The notes: generated by a model not told the origin, from the letters alone. A stretch of DNA of 64,000 bases from Rhodospirillaceae bacterium (GCA_947467145.1 CANIGJ010000005.1:109806-173805), one strand, 5' to 3'. Positions 1 to 8,154 are shown, numbered from the stretch's first letter. Numbers and translations are program-made.

Positions 1-2
1 GC

Positions 3-1265
3 GGCCTCGTCGGTTACACCTCGGTCAGCCGCTCGATCGCGCTGGTCAAGGCAGGCGCACGCACCCGCTTCGCCGGGTTCGCCGCCGGGCTCATGGTGCT
101 CGCGGTCTCGCTCAAAGGTGCGCTGATCGTCGAGATCGTGCCGACGCCGATCTTGGGCGGGCTGTTGCTCTATCTCGGCCTCGACATGATGCGCCAATGG
201 ACCGTGCGCTCGTTCAAGCAACTGTCGCTCATCGACTGGCTGACCGTGATCGGCATTTTGTTGATCGCCATCAAGTTCGGGTTCGTCACCGCCGTCTTCG
301 CCGGGCTGCTCGCCGGTTGTGCCAGTTTTGCCGCCAGCTATAGCCGTATCCCGGTGGTACGCCTGCGCTACAATGGCGAATCCGCCGAAAGCAACGTCGA
401 GCGCGCCGAAAGCGATCGCAAGCTGCTGCATGACAACGGTTGGCAATTGCTGACCATGCATCTGCAGGGTTATCTGTTCTTCGGCACGGCCAGTTCGCTG
501 CTGCGCCAGATCCGCATGGCGCGCGACAACGATCAGCCGTTCCGCTATCTCGTGCTCGATTTCCGCGGCGTCGACGATATCGATAGCTCCGCCGTCTTCA
601 GCTTCGAACGCCTGCGCCAATTGGCCGAACGTGTCGGTTTCACCATCCTGTTCACCTCGTTCTCCGACCGGCTGTCACGCCGCCTGCGCGGTGCCGGCTT
701 GCTCACGACGGCGAGCGACGACGAACTCGCGCGCGGCGTGCGGTTGTTCGACACCCTCGATCACGGGCTCGAATGGTGCGAGGAGCGCATCCTGGCGAGC
801 CTGCGCCCCGCGCTCAGCACACCCGAGCCGTTGGCCACGCTGCTGTCGTCGGAATTCGCCGATCCGGCGAGCGCCGAACGCTTCGTTGCGATGCTCGAAC
901 GCCGCCGCGTCGCCAAAGGCTCCTCACTGATCAAGCAGGGCGACATCTCGGACGATCTGTATTTCCTGGAATCGGGGCGCGTCACCGTGCTGGTGACCTT
1001 CGCGTCGGGCGCTGTCATGCGCGTGCGCACGATGGGGCCGGGAACGATGGTGGGTGAGCTGGGCTTCTATCTCGGCATGGCGCGCTCGGCGACCGTCGTG
1101 GCGGACGAGCCGGCCATCGTCTACCGGCTGACGCGCGAACTGCTGAGCGAGATGGGCAAGACGGAACCAACACTCGCCGGTCATTTCCACGAATTCATGG
1201 CGCGGCGCCTGAGTGCGCGGCTCGCCGACAAGGACCGCCTGCTCGCCGCCGCGATCGAACGCTAA
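3..1265 (+). CDS. SulP-type anion transporter with STAS and cyclic-nucleotide-binding domains (5' truncated)
   Basis: The reading frame is open from the window edge, so the N-terminal part of the gene lies outside. What remains is the last membrane segments of a SulP/SLC26-type permease (hydrophobic stretches within about the first 110 residues), then a STAS domain with the DIDSSA motif near positions 573-590, then a C-terminal cyclic-nucleotide-binding fold (about positions 860-1200) with the GELGFYLGMARSATV phosphate-binding cassette. SulP proteins move sulfate, bicarbonate or similar anions; substrate cannot be told from this fragment. The cNMP domain fused after STAS is a known variant and suggests gating by cyclic nucleotides, which is inference. 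A strong terminator follows directly. Family assignment is secure; the specific substrate is not. Confidence 0.85.
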   Translation, partial: GLVGYTSVSRSIALVKAGARTRFAGFAAGLMVLAVSLKGALIVEIVPTPILGGLLLYLGLDMMRQWTVRSFKQLSLIDWLTVIGILLIAIKFGFVTAVFAGLLAGCASFAASYSRIPVVRLRYNGESAESNVERAESDRKLLHDNGWQLLTMHLQGYLFFGTASSLLRQIRMARDNDQPFRYLVLDFRGVDDIDSSAVFSFERLRQLAERVGFTILFTSFSDRLSRRLRGAGLLTTASDDELARGVRLFDTLDHGLEWCEERILASLRPALSTPEPLATLLSSEFADPASAERFVAMLERRRVAKGSSLIKQGDISDDLYFLESGRVTVLVTFASGAVMRVRTMGPGTMVGELGFYLGMARSATVVADEPAIVYRLTRELLSEMGKTEPTLAGHFHEFMARRLSARLADKDRLLAAAIER

Positions 1266-1272
1266 AAAACAA

Positions 1273-1298
1273 AAAGGCCGCTCATGTGAGCGGCCTTT
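1273..1298. terminator. Bidirectional hairpin terminator between convergent genes
   Basis: A perfect 12-bp stem (aaaggccgctca / tgagcggccttt) with a 2-nt loop sits 7 bp after the SulP stop and 24 bp before the stop of the convergent MetE-like gene. The A-run on the left and T-run on the right make it usable from both sides. Confidence 0.85.
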
Positions 1299-1322
1299 CG
1301 ATTGTGCTGAATGAGCGCGCGG

Positions 1323-2651
1323 CTAGCGGCGCGCTTTTTTCTTCGCGACCTTCTTGGAAGCTTTCTTCACGACCTGCTTCGTCGCCTTTTTGACGGCTTT
1401 CTTGGTCGCTTTCTTGGCTGACTTTTTCGCGGCCTTCTTCACGGCTTTCTTAGCCGCCTTTTTCGCGGGCTTCTTCTTCCACAGCTCCTTGGATGCGAGC
1501 GCCGCACCTTCGGCCAGCGCCTCGAGCTTCGCCCACTGGATGCTTTCATGCACACGCTTGGCGGTCGGGGCCTGCGCGAAGCCGCAATCGGTACCGGCGA
1601 TGACGTTCTCGCGACCGACCAGATTGGCGACGCGGACGATGCGCTCCTTCACCAGTTCCGGATGCTCGACGATGTTGGTCGCATGGCTGATCACGCCCGG
1701 GATGAGAACGCGGCCCTTCGGCAGCTTGATCGTCTTCCAGTCGTTCCACTCATGCTCATGGCGCGGATTGGCCATTTCGAGCACGTAGGCGCCACAATTG
1801 ATGCCGAGCACCATGTCGGCGATATCCTTCCACGGAACGTCCGTGGTGTGCGGGCCGGGCCACGAGCCCCAGCAAACGTGATAGCGGATCTTCTCTTCCG
1901 GCAGCCCCTTGATCGCGTAGTTGAGTGCATCCATGTAGAGCTTCAGCCACTTGCGGAAGTCCTTCATCGTGCCCGGCGGCACCATGCGGTCATAGGTGAC
2001 GGCGGCGCGCGCATCGTCGATCTGCACGAGCAAGCCGGCATCGATGATCGCCTTGTATTCCACGCGCATCGCATCGGCGATGGCATAGACCAGCTCTTCG
2101 TCGGTCTTGTAATACTCGTTGCGGCGATCCGGGATGACGCTGGCGGGTGCGGCCACCGGCAGGAAGCCTTCGGTCACGTCCGACTTCGCCAAGGCCTGCT
2201 TGAAATCCTCGATGTCGCGTTGGACTTCGGCCTGGCCGGTATATTTGATGGGCGAGGTGCAGACGACGTCGACGCTGCGGCGCGCGCGTTCCTTGCCGTC
2301 CAGCTCGTCGTAGAATTCGCGGAAGCGCTGACGGTCGGCGCCCTTCTCGAACGGATCCTTTTCGCCCGCCTTGATATTGACGGTGCGTTTCTCGAAACCG
2401 TCCAGGCGGGTCAGCACATATTGCGACCAGCTATAGGCCTTGCCGAACTCGCCGTCGCTGACCACGTCGACGCCGGCCTTCGCCTGGCGCTTCACGACAT
2501 CGTTGACCGTGCGTTTAAGCTCGCGCTGGAAGCCGGCCTCGTCGATATGATCGCCGCGCTGCAGCGGCAGCAGATAATCGTCGACCAGATGCTTGGGACG
2601 AATCAGGCTGCCGACATGGGTGGTCAAAATACGGTTGGTGCTACGCTGCAC
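1323..2651 (-). CDS. Cobalamin-independent methionine synthase (MetE C-domain-like) family protein with Lys/Ala-rich tail
   Basis: This 442-aa protein matches the stand-alone C-terminal catalytic domain of MetE (YxjG/YxjH-type), which transfers a methyl group to a thiol on zinc. Visible marks are TTHVGSLIRP at the N-terminus, VDVVSDGEFGK, YHVCWG (His and Cys zinc ligands), the MANPRHEHEW segment and GTDCGFAQ (third Cys ligand). The last 50 or so residues are not part of the family: a repeated AKKA/VKKA run ending KKKARR, like histone H1 or Hc1 tails. The start is GTG with GGAGGA 8 nt upstream. It is divergent from the small ORF at 2867. Substrate (homocysteine or another thiol, methyl donor) is unknown; many proteins of this group are not true methionine synthases. 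Confidence 0.82.
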   Translation of the reverse strand: MQRSTNRILTTHVGSLIRPKHLVDDYLLPLQRGDHIDEAGFQRELKRTVNDVVKRQAKAGVDVVSDGEFGKAYSWSQYVLTRLDGFEKRTVNIKAGEKDPFEKGADRQRFREFYDELDGKERARRSVDVVCTSPIKYTGQAEVQRDIEDFKQALAKSDVTEGFLPVAAPASVIPDRRNEYYKTDEELVYAIADAMRVEYKAIIDAGLLVQIDDARAAVTYDRMVPPGTMKDFRKWLKLYMDALNYAIKGLPEEKIRYHVCWGSWPGPHTTDVPWKDIADMVLGINCGAYVLEMANPRHEHEWNDWKTIKLPKGRVLIPGVISHATNIVEHPELVKERIVRVANLVGRENVIAGTDCGFAQAPTAKRVHESIQWAKLEALAEGAALASKELWKKKPAKKAAKKAVKKAAKKSAKKATKKAVKKATKQVVKKASKKVAKKKARR

Positions 2652-2744
2652 AGGCTATCCTCCACGTGAGTCCGGGCGCGCTTCGTGGCGCGGGACGTTG
2701 CTTCGGTGGTACGCGACCTTTGGCCAATTTTCAAGTGGAAGCGG

Positions 2745-2766
2745 GCACCCCGGCAACTTGGGGTGC
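2745..2766. repeat. Short inverted repeat in the divergent region
   Basis: gcacccc / ggggtgc form a 7-bp stem around an 8-nt loop, about 100 bp upstream of both the MetE-like gene and the small ORF at 2867. It has no T-run. It could be an operator or a 5'-UTR structure; nothing in the sequence decides. Confidence 0.35.
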
Positions 2767-2850
2767 TGCCCACCCCGCTCCGCTCGTTCGTTTAGGCCCA
2801 TTGCGCGCGAATCCGAACCGTGCCAGGATTTTCTTGCCCATCAACCAACC

Positions 2851-2865
2851 GAAAGGAGGTGATCC
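2851..2865 (+). promoter_or_regulatory. Extended, near-perfect Shine-Dalgarno sequence
   Basis: gaaaggaggtgatcc is complementary over about 15 nt to the usual 3' end of 16S rRNA (GGATCACCTCCTTTC). It is one base before the ATG-containing aATG at 2867. Ordinary SD sequences pair over 4-7 nt, so this one stands out and fixes the start of the small ORF. Confidence 0.7.
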
Positions 2866-2866
2866 A

Positions 2867-2947
2867 ATGTCGAGTGAGATTATGGCCCTGTCATTGGCCC
2901 ACACGGTTTCTTCGCTCGCATTCCATCAGCCTCGCGAGACGGCTTGA
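2867..2947 (+). CDS. Small ORF (26 aa) behind an extreme SD and before a terminator
   Basis: ATG at 2867 opens a 26-codon frame (MSSEIMALSLAHTV... ending PRETA) and stops with TGA at 2945-2947. No family is recognised. The support for translation is the 15-nt SD directly upstream and the strong terminator about 45 bp downstream, which together look like a short monocistronic transcript. The peptide is mildly amphipathic with no clear membrane segment. Alternatives are a leader peptide or an RNA whose function is to bind the 30S subunit rather than to make protein. Confidence 0.5.
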   Translation: MSSEIMALSLAHTVSSLAFHQPRETA

Positions 2948-2993
2948 AGCGCGCGGTGAGAAATCGGGCCATCTGATTTTGTCCTGCTCACGG

Positions 2994-3022
2994 AAAGGCC
3001 GCCCTCGGGCGGCCTTTCTTTG
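2994..3022 (+). terminator. Rho-independent terminator after the small ORF
   Basis: aaaggccgcc / ggcggccttt form a 10-bp stem with a ctcg loop followed by ctttgtttc. It lies between the small ORF and the convergent hydrolase gene, whose stop is at 3025. Confidence 0.85.
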
Positions 3023-3024
3023 TT

Positions 3025-3867
3025 TCAGTACATATATTTCTTGAGCCAGTCCGTCGTACGCCGCCACGCGTCGTCACGATCTGCCGGATTGAGGCGATAA
3101 AGATTACCGGCTGGGGTCCGGTCGGCGCCCCTCATGACGTCGCTCGGGCCACGATCGAAGCGATGTGTGTCGCCAGGATATACCACTAGTTCGACAGTTT
3201 TGCCCGCCTCGGTCAATTTCTGGCGATAGGCGGTCGCCATTTGTACTCGAGTTTCATCGTCTTCCTGACCATGGAGCAACAAGATCGCACCGTTTACCAT
3301 CTGCGCGGTATTGACCGAACTCACGTCTCGATCAGCAGACCACGGCGTAAACGAAGAATTGTCGTAAGGACCATAATATCCGATCACAGCCCGCGTCGTC
3401 GGATCGACCGTGCTCAGACGCGTGGAGTGATAGGCACCCATCGAAAATCCGACTGAGCCGATGCGATCATCCATGACCTCTGGTCGCCCGCGGAACCATT
3501 GCGAGATAGCGAGAATGTCAGGTCCATATTTCGGATGGTACGCGCGCGCACCGTGATGATTGAGGTTTGGGATCAAGGTCGCATAGCCCAATTTGGCCAG
3601 TTCTATCGCGTAAAGCCGATCGAACTGCTCCGGGCGATTGAAGGCATTTACGTAATACGTCGGCAAAACGAAAACCCCGGGAACGGGCTCGCTAGCCGGC
3701 GGAAGAAACATCTCGGCTTTGACGTAGTTTCCCTCAGTCACTGGAATCGTAAGGATTGTCGATGTAATCCCGCCATCCAACTTTGTCACCACTGGCGTTT
3801 TGGGCCCAGTTGTCTGACAGGCGCCCAGTGCTAAAATGATGATTGCCACGAATAGACTTTTGGTCAC
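3025..3867 (-). CDS. Dienelactone-hydrolase-family lipoprotein (alpha/beta hydrolase)
   Basis: An alpha/beta hydrolase of the dienelactone hydrolase type. The nucleophile elbow GFSMGAYHS, an acid in LLHGQEDDETR and the histidine in GDTHRFDRG give the Ser-Asp-His triad. I place the start at the GTG at 3867 (280 aa), because it gives a clean lipoprotein signal (KSLFVAIIILALGACQ, lipobox LGAC); an upstream ATG at 3936 would add 23 residues in front of the signal. An 11-base C run (G run on the coding strand) lies just before this start. The product should be a lipid-anchored periplasmic hydrolase; substrate is unknown. It is monocistronic in this context. Confidence 0.72.
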   Translation of the reverse strand: MTKSLFVAIIILALGACQTTGPKTPVVTKLDGGITSTILTIPVTEGNYVKAEMFLPPASEPVPGVFVLPTYYVNAFNRPEQFDRLYAIELAKLGYATLIPNLNHHGARAYHPKYGPDILAISQWFRGRPEVMDDRIGSVGFSMGAYHSTRLSTVDPTTRAVIGYYGPYDNSSFTPWSADRDVSSVNTAQMVNGAILLLHGQEDDETRVQMATAYRQKLTEAGKTVELVVYPGDTHRFDRGPSDVMRGADRTPAGNLYRLNPADRDDAWRRTTDWLKKYMY

Positions 3868-3870
3868 CCG

Positions 3871-3881
3871 CCCCCCCCCCC
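3871..3881. repeat. C11 homopolymer just upstream of a start codon
   Basis: Eleven consecutive C (G on the coding strand) lie 4-14 nt before the GTG start of the lipoprotein hydrolase, where the Shine-Dalgarno sequence would be. Length change by slippage could alter translation, or the reading frame if the upstream ATG at 3936 is used. Confidence 0.6.
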
Positions 3882-4076
3882 ATTTGCTGAAGACTCCAGC
3901 CAAATTGGATCGCGCAAAATCATCGGCTGCAACCAAATAATTCCACTACTTAAAGACGTCCCCTTCGGTCCTGCAACGCAGTCAGATGATGCGCCACAAC
4001 GACGCGCGTTACCTTCGTACTAGCGCGTCGAAGCCAGGCGTCACGCCACCACCCGTTGACCGCCCGTAAGCACGCG

Positions 4077-4106
4077 GGTCACGGCCTTCGGCTTAGGGCC
4101 GTGACC
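4077..4106. repeat. Perfect 10-bp inverted repeat, function unclear
   Basis: ggtcacggcc / ggccgtgacc around a 10-nt loop lies 54 bp beyond the stop of the TPR/PRMT gene on the minus strand. It may end that long operon, but no T-run follows on either strand, so it is only a possible terminator. Confidence 0.45.
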
Positions 4107-4159
4107 ATCGCCCGCGCCTTCACCGGTAGGGGAACTTGCGGCACGAGCCGGACGCGACG

Positions 4160-5509
4160 CTAAATCAATGCGAAGGAATAGCCGTTGGGACTACGTACCG
4201 CCCGTGCCTTCACGACATCACCGGGACGGACATTTTTGTCGGTGCTGAAGAACTGAACGGCCTGTTTCCAGTGACCGCTCGGCGTGTCGGGATAGGACGA
4301 AAGCTTCGAGCCATCGGGGAAATCTAGCTCGAACCAGAACGCAATAGCGTGGCACGCCCCGGCGCGGATCGCGGCCGGCGCCAGATCGGTCTCGACCGTC
4401 TCCAACCCCAAGGTCGCAAAATCCAGTTCCGCCACGACGAACGGTGCAGTCAGTTTCTCATAAGATATGGCCGCAAGATCGATCGGCTCATAACCCGTTT
4501 TCAGAAAGACATTGAAATCGGCCAGGTCGAAGCCCGATACCTGCCCGATCGGATGAATGTTCTTCAACTCCGCGCATTCGATCAGCACGGCAATGATACG
4601 AGCCTTAGCCGGGATCAGGATCGGTGCCGCAACCAGCAGTTCGGCACGCGCATGAACCAGCGCGGGCACGAAGCCCTCGCCAAGTAACCCCACGTCGAAA
4701 ACTTCGGCGATCAGAACATCGGCCTTTTGCGCCAACTCGCGCCCGACCGCCAATCGCATCGATTTCTTTGCAACGATGCAGACGCGATCGGCGAGATTGT
4801 TGCGTGTGACGATCCGTTGCGCCGCTGCCGCCAGCGGCGCGGACATTTCGCAGGCAACGACGCTCGCGGCTTGGTGCCGCGCCGCCATCATCGCCAGCAG
4901 CCCGGAGCCCGCGCCGATCTCCAACACATGTTTACCCTGAACCGAAGACGCGATGGCCTTTTCGTAGGCGTCGTTGCGTTCGCGGTCATTGAGCATCGTG
5001 AAATGCCAATGCGGCACGAGCTTGCTGAGGATACTGCGACGCAGATGATTGGCGTGCGCATGATCCGGCTGCGCGGCTAAGACCTGCTCCAGCAACTCAA
5101 GTGCTACCGCCCCATTGCCCCGTTGCTCTTCGATCAAGGCGAGATTTGTGCGGCAATCGTGGAACTGCGGTGCCGCGTCCAGCACTGCCGTGAATAGGGC
5201 GGCTGCTTCGGCGAGCCGGTCGGCCAGGGCGACGATGTTGGCGAGATTATAGAGCGCCGTGGCGTCGCCCGGGCGGTGCACCAGATAAAGCCGGTATTCG
5301 TCCTCGGCGCGGCCATTCAGCCCCTGATCCTTCAGGCTCTTGGCGAGATTGAAACGCGCGTCGTGAAATTCGGGCGACAGATCGAGTGCGCGCGCAAACA
5401 TGACGCTGGCAGAGATAGGGTCGCCGCCAGCGCCGAACGTCAGACCGAGGGCAAAGGGAAAGTTCGGATCGTCCGAGTTCAAAGCGTCTTCAATATCGGA
5501 CATCGCCAA
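4160..5509 (-). CDS. TPR protein with PRMT7-like arginine methyltransferase domain
   Basis: 449 aa. The first about 160 residues are TPR-like helical repeats (e.g. FARALDLSPEFHDARFNLAK, then ATALYNLANIVALADRLAEA). From about residue 185 there is a class I SAM-methyltransferase: VLEIGAGSGLLAMMAA is the glycine-rich SAM loop and AEVFDVGLLGEG matches the double-E loop of protein arginine methyltransferases, closest to PRMT7. The start lies directly after the stop of the TrmH-type gene (no gap), so it is the last gene of the flgB-cckA operon. TPRs presumably select a protein target; that the target is flagellar is only suggested by position. Activity on arginine is inferred from the motif. Confidence 0.75.
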   Translation of the reverse strand: MAMSDIEDALNSDDPNFPFALGLTFGAGGDPISASVMFARALDLSPEFHDARFNLAKSLKDQGLNGRAEDEYRLYLVHRPGDATALYNLANIVALADRLAEAAALFTAVLDAAPQFHDCRTNLALIEEQRGNGAVALELLEQVLAAQPDHAHANHLRRSILSKLVPHWHFTMLNDRERNDAYEKAIASSVQGKHVLEIGAGSGLLAMMAARHQAASVVACEMSAPLAAAAQRIVTRNNLADRVCIVAKKSMRLAVGRELAQKADVLIAEVFDVGLLGEGFVPALVHARAELLVAAPILIPAKARIIAVLIECAELKNIHPIGQVSGFDLADFNVFLKTGYEPIDLAAISYEKLTAPFVVAELDFATLGLETVETDLAPAAIRAGACHAIAFWFELDFPDGSKLSSYPDTPSGHWKQAVQFFSTDKNVRPGDVVKARAVRSPNGYSFALI

Positions 5510-6328
5510 TCACCCGTTTTCAGCTGACGTCAGATGATGCAGCACGATGCCGCTTGTTGTCGCCACATTAAGCGAGTCGAAGCCCGCCGCCATGGGAATA
5601 CGCACGCCGCGCGCCCGCGCGATCAGATCGGGCGCCAACCCCGGCCCCTCGGCCCCGAGCAGCACGGCGGTGCGTGAACCAACGCGGATATCGGCCAATT
5701 GTTCGCCACCCGCTGGCGTCAGCGCGATGCTTTCGAAACCACGGCACGCCAGCAGATCGATCGGATCGGTCGCGCGTGGGATGTGGGCGAAGGGGACCAC
5801 CAGCGCCGCCCCCACCGAGACGCGGATCGCCTTGCGATAGAGCGGATCGCAGCAATCCGCATCGAGCAGGATCGCCGCCGTTCCGAACGCGGCGGCGTTA
5901 CGAAAGATCCCGCCCATATTGTCGTGATTGGCGATGGCCGACAGCACGACCACGACGGCGCGGCCGGGCAACCCAGCCAACAGTTCATCCGCATCCGGCG
6001 TTACGACCCTGCGCCCAATCGCCAGGATACCGCGATGCATTGGAAAGCCGGCGATACCATCCAGGACAGCTTGGCTCGCAGCGAAGATCGGAACGGCGGC
6101 GGGAACGCCCGCCAACAGATCTGCCAGGCTGTCGATACGATGCGCAGCAATCAGCAGCGACTCCGGTCGATAGGCCTGCGAGGCCAGCAACATCGTCAAG
6201 ACGACCTTACCCTCGGCGACAAACAGGCCGTCGCGACCGACCAGATCGCGGTCGCGGATATCGCGGTAGGCCGCGATGCGCGGATCGGCGGGATCGGTAA
6301 TAGGGATAGGGATAGGACGAACAGCCAT
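5510..6328 (-). CDS. TrmH/SpoU-family RNA 2'-O-methyltransferase
   Basis: 272 aa, SPOUT fold. Three family motifs are in order in the C-terminal half: NHDNMGGIFRNAAAFG (motif 1, with the Asn and catalytic Arg), LLGAEGPGL (motif 2) and FDSLNVATTSGIVL (motif 3, part of the trefoil-knot SAM site). The N-terminal 100 residues resemble the SpoU substrate-binding domain (VAEGKVVLTMLLAS). It should methylate a ribose in tRNA or rRNA; the site cannot be read from sequence. Its ATG follows the TAG of the 58-aa membrane protein without a gap (TAGATG), and its stop touches the next gene, so translation is coupled on both sides. Confidence 0.88.
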   Translation of the reverse strand: MAVRPIPIPITDPADPRIAAYRDIRDRDLVGRDGLFVAEGKVVLTMLLASQAYRPESLLIAAHRIDSLADLLAGVPAAVPIFAASQAVLDGIAGFPMHRGILAIGRRVVTPDADELLAGLPGRAVVVVLSAIANHDNMGGIFRNAAAFGTAAILLDADCCDPLYRKAIRVSVGAALVVPFAHIPRATDPIDLLACRGFESIALTPAGGEQLADIRVGSRTAVLLGAEGPGLAPDLIARARGVRIPMAAGFDSLNVATTSGIVLHHLTSAENG

Positions 6329-6505
6329 CTACCAGAGCGGATAGCGGTCGTCAGGCACGGTGCCTTGGGGTAAACGGCTCCCAAGCTTCCCGGTCGGTGG
6401 CTTGATGGTGCGGCTTCGCAAAAGCAGGCGCCACGCCACGACCCCACCGACGGCCCCGCCCAGAATCAGGCCGATCGCCAGACCGAGAATTAAATCAAAG
6501 GTCAC
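6329..6505 (-). CDS. 58-aa single-pass membrane protein, translationally coupled
   Basis: A small gene between the TPR/SGNH gene and the TrmH-type gene. It starts with GTG at 6505, overlapping the upstream TGA (GTGA), and stops with TAG at 6329-6331, immediately before the next ATG. The product begins VTFDLILGLAIGLILGGAVG and continues GVVAWRLLLRSR: one glycine-rich membrane helix (about residues 4-28), then a basic stretch and a 25-residue cytoplasmic tail rich in Pro and Gly ending RYPLW. No family is recognised. The exact fit between neighbours on both sides is the main evidence that it is real. An N-out/C-in topology is expected from the positive residues after the helix. Confidence 0.72.
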   Translation of the reverse strand: MTFDLILGLAIGLILGGAVGGVVAWRLLLRSRTIKPPTGKLGSRLPQGTVPDDRYPLW

Positions 6506-8154
6506 GTCAAAACCTCTTTAAATATGAGGCGACTGACAAGCTCGTAGCCCTCGTCGGTCAGATGCACGCGATCGCAGAATAGAGCTTTGCCATCGTGCTC
6601 CGCGATATCGAGCGCCGCATTGCAATCGAAGAACGGAATATCGCTCGCGGCGCAAGCTCGCGCGACCATATCTCGATACCACGGGAAAAGCTCGGTGAAG
6701 ACATCCGCGATTTCATTGTAACCGTTGTTCGGATGATGCTGGAGCTTTTCGAACAATGCCACTTCATCGGGATGCAGTTTGCGTCGACTCATCCAATGCG
6801 CATTGGGTTGAAGCACGTAATAAAGAGGCGCACCGCACCCCTTGGCCAGATAGGACAAGTTACGCAGGGTTTTCGTCAATAATGCTTCAAGCCGGCTGCA
6901 CATCAACTCAAGGTCGCGCTCATTCGCCGGCATGCTATCGACCAAGGGCAACCCGATCTTCGGCGCCCATTTATGCAAATCGCCGTTCATCGCATTAAGC
7001 ATATTGGGAACAAGAGGCGCGACGCCAAACGGCGGTATAGCAAATGACGATATGAGTGAGGCCCACAATTCATTGCAGCCGACAAACAGCACGAAGGCCT
7101 GCGGTCGCGCGCGCATCGGCCGAAGAAACAGAGCGGAGATCAGGTTGTATTCGATGACCGATGCGGGAATCGCAAAATTCAGCCAAGGCATGCCACCATC
7201 GAGCCCGCTCAAACACGACGCGATCGTCTTGTGATTTCCGCTAGAGCCAACACCAAAAGCGGTCGAAGCGCCGAATAAGGCGGAATACTCCGGCCCCTGA
7301 AAATCAGACACCGAAAAAATCTCGCCACGCGGCCCAATCGTGTGTCGAAATCCAAAGCCGTCGGTCTCGATCGATTTCGTCCGCGCCTTCGGCTCCATCA
7401 ACCAATTTACATAAGGCATCCAATAGCGCCGAAGGCTTAACTCCTCCTCAATCTCGGGCTGCAATTGGAGTTCGTGCAAACGCTCCGGCTCATTAACGGC
7501 ATCCTTGCTAATAACTTGGCGGTATTCACCGAGAATGTCTGACGGCACCTTCAGATCGCTGAAATGTTGGTTCAGCATTTCCGCCGTGCCAAGGTGACGG
7601 CTCGCCAAATCGAACCGGCGCAGCGCAAAAAACGCAACTGACGTGAGAAATTGCGCCGCCGTCGACGACGGCCGCTTTTCGGAAACCAGCTCCAGAAGAG
7701 CCAATGCCTGCTCGTACTTGCATCGAAGTATGAGCGCATGTGCCGTCTTGAATATCTCAGATGGTTCCGCGTCAGGCGCAATATATCGGGCCAGTGTTTC
7801 CGCCTGTAGACCGCCTGCCGCGGCGCTGCGGTCAATCGTCTGGCGATATTCCTCGATCGCATCCGACGGCAATTGCGAGTGCGCCAAATCCCGATCCAAT
7901 GTTTCGGCGGTGGCGAGATGAAGCCGCGCGAGATCGAATTGGTTCGATGCAAAAAACGCGACCGAGGTCAAAAAGTGGCCCAGACCGGACGATGGGTGCT
8001 CTTCGCGGAAGATAGCGAGCAACGCCAAGGCACGGTCGTATTTGTAACGAATCATCAACGTATGGGCGGTTTGAAATATCTCGGACTTTTCCGCATCGGT
8101 TGCGACGCGTCGAATGAGGATCTGAGACAAGGATAACTTAGTTGCGTCACTCAT
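6502..8154 (-). CDS. SGNH/GDSL-like hydrolase with duplicated TPR-like N-terminal unit
   Basis: 550 aa. Residues about 19-110 and 128-218 are two copies of the same roughly 90-residue helical unit (EIFQTAHTLMIRYKYDRALA versus EIFKTAHALILRCKYEQALA; both contain FLTSVAFFA). From about residue 290 an SGNH-type hydrolase follows: GAST with the probable nucleophile Ser297, VGCNEL as the block III Asn, and DRVHLTDEGYE with Asp528 and His531. Such domains are esterases or acyltransferases, often acting on sugars. No signal peptide is visible, so it should be cytoplasmic. Its ATG overlaps the cckA stop (ATGA), making it a cckA operon member. Substrate unknown; flagellin-sugar acylation would be speculation. 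Confidence 0.72.
   Translation of the reverse strand: MSDATKLSLSQILIRRVATDAEKSEIFQTAHTLMIRYKYDRALALLAIFREEHPSSGLGHFLTSVAFFASNQFDLARLHLATAETLDRDLAHSQLPSDAIEEYRQTIDRSAAAGGLQAETLARYIAPDAEPSEIFKTAHALILRCKYEQALALLELVSEKRPSSTAAQFLTSVAFFALRRFDLASRHLGTAEMLNQHFSDLKVPSDILGEYRQVISKDAVNEPERLHELQLQPEIEEELSLRRYWMPYVNWLMEPKARTKSIETDGFGFRHTIGPRGEIFSVSDFQGPEYSALFGASTAFGVGSSGNHKTIASCLSGLDGGMPWLNFAIPASVIEYNLISALFLRPMRARPQAFVLFVGCNELWASLISSFAIPPFGVAPLVPNMLNAMNGDLHKWAPKIGLPLVDSMPANERDLELMCSRLEALLTKTLRNLSYLAKGCGAPLYYVLQPNAHWMSRRKLHPDEVALFEKLQHHPNNGYNEIADVFTELFPWYRDMVARACAASDIPFFDCNAALDIAEHDGKALFCDRVHLTDEGYELVSRLIFKEVLT

Noticed and set aside
1354..1788. 144-codon plus-strand frame rich in Phe and Ala
   Set aside because: It is the mirror of the Lys/Ala tail of the MetE-like gene.
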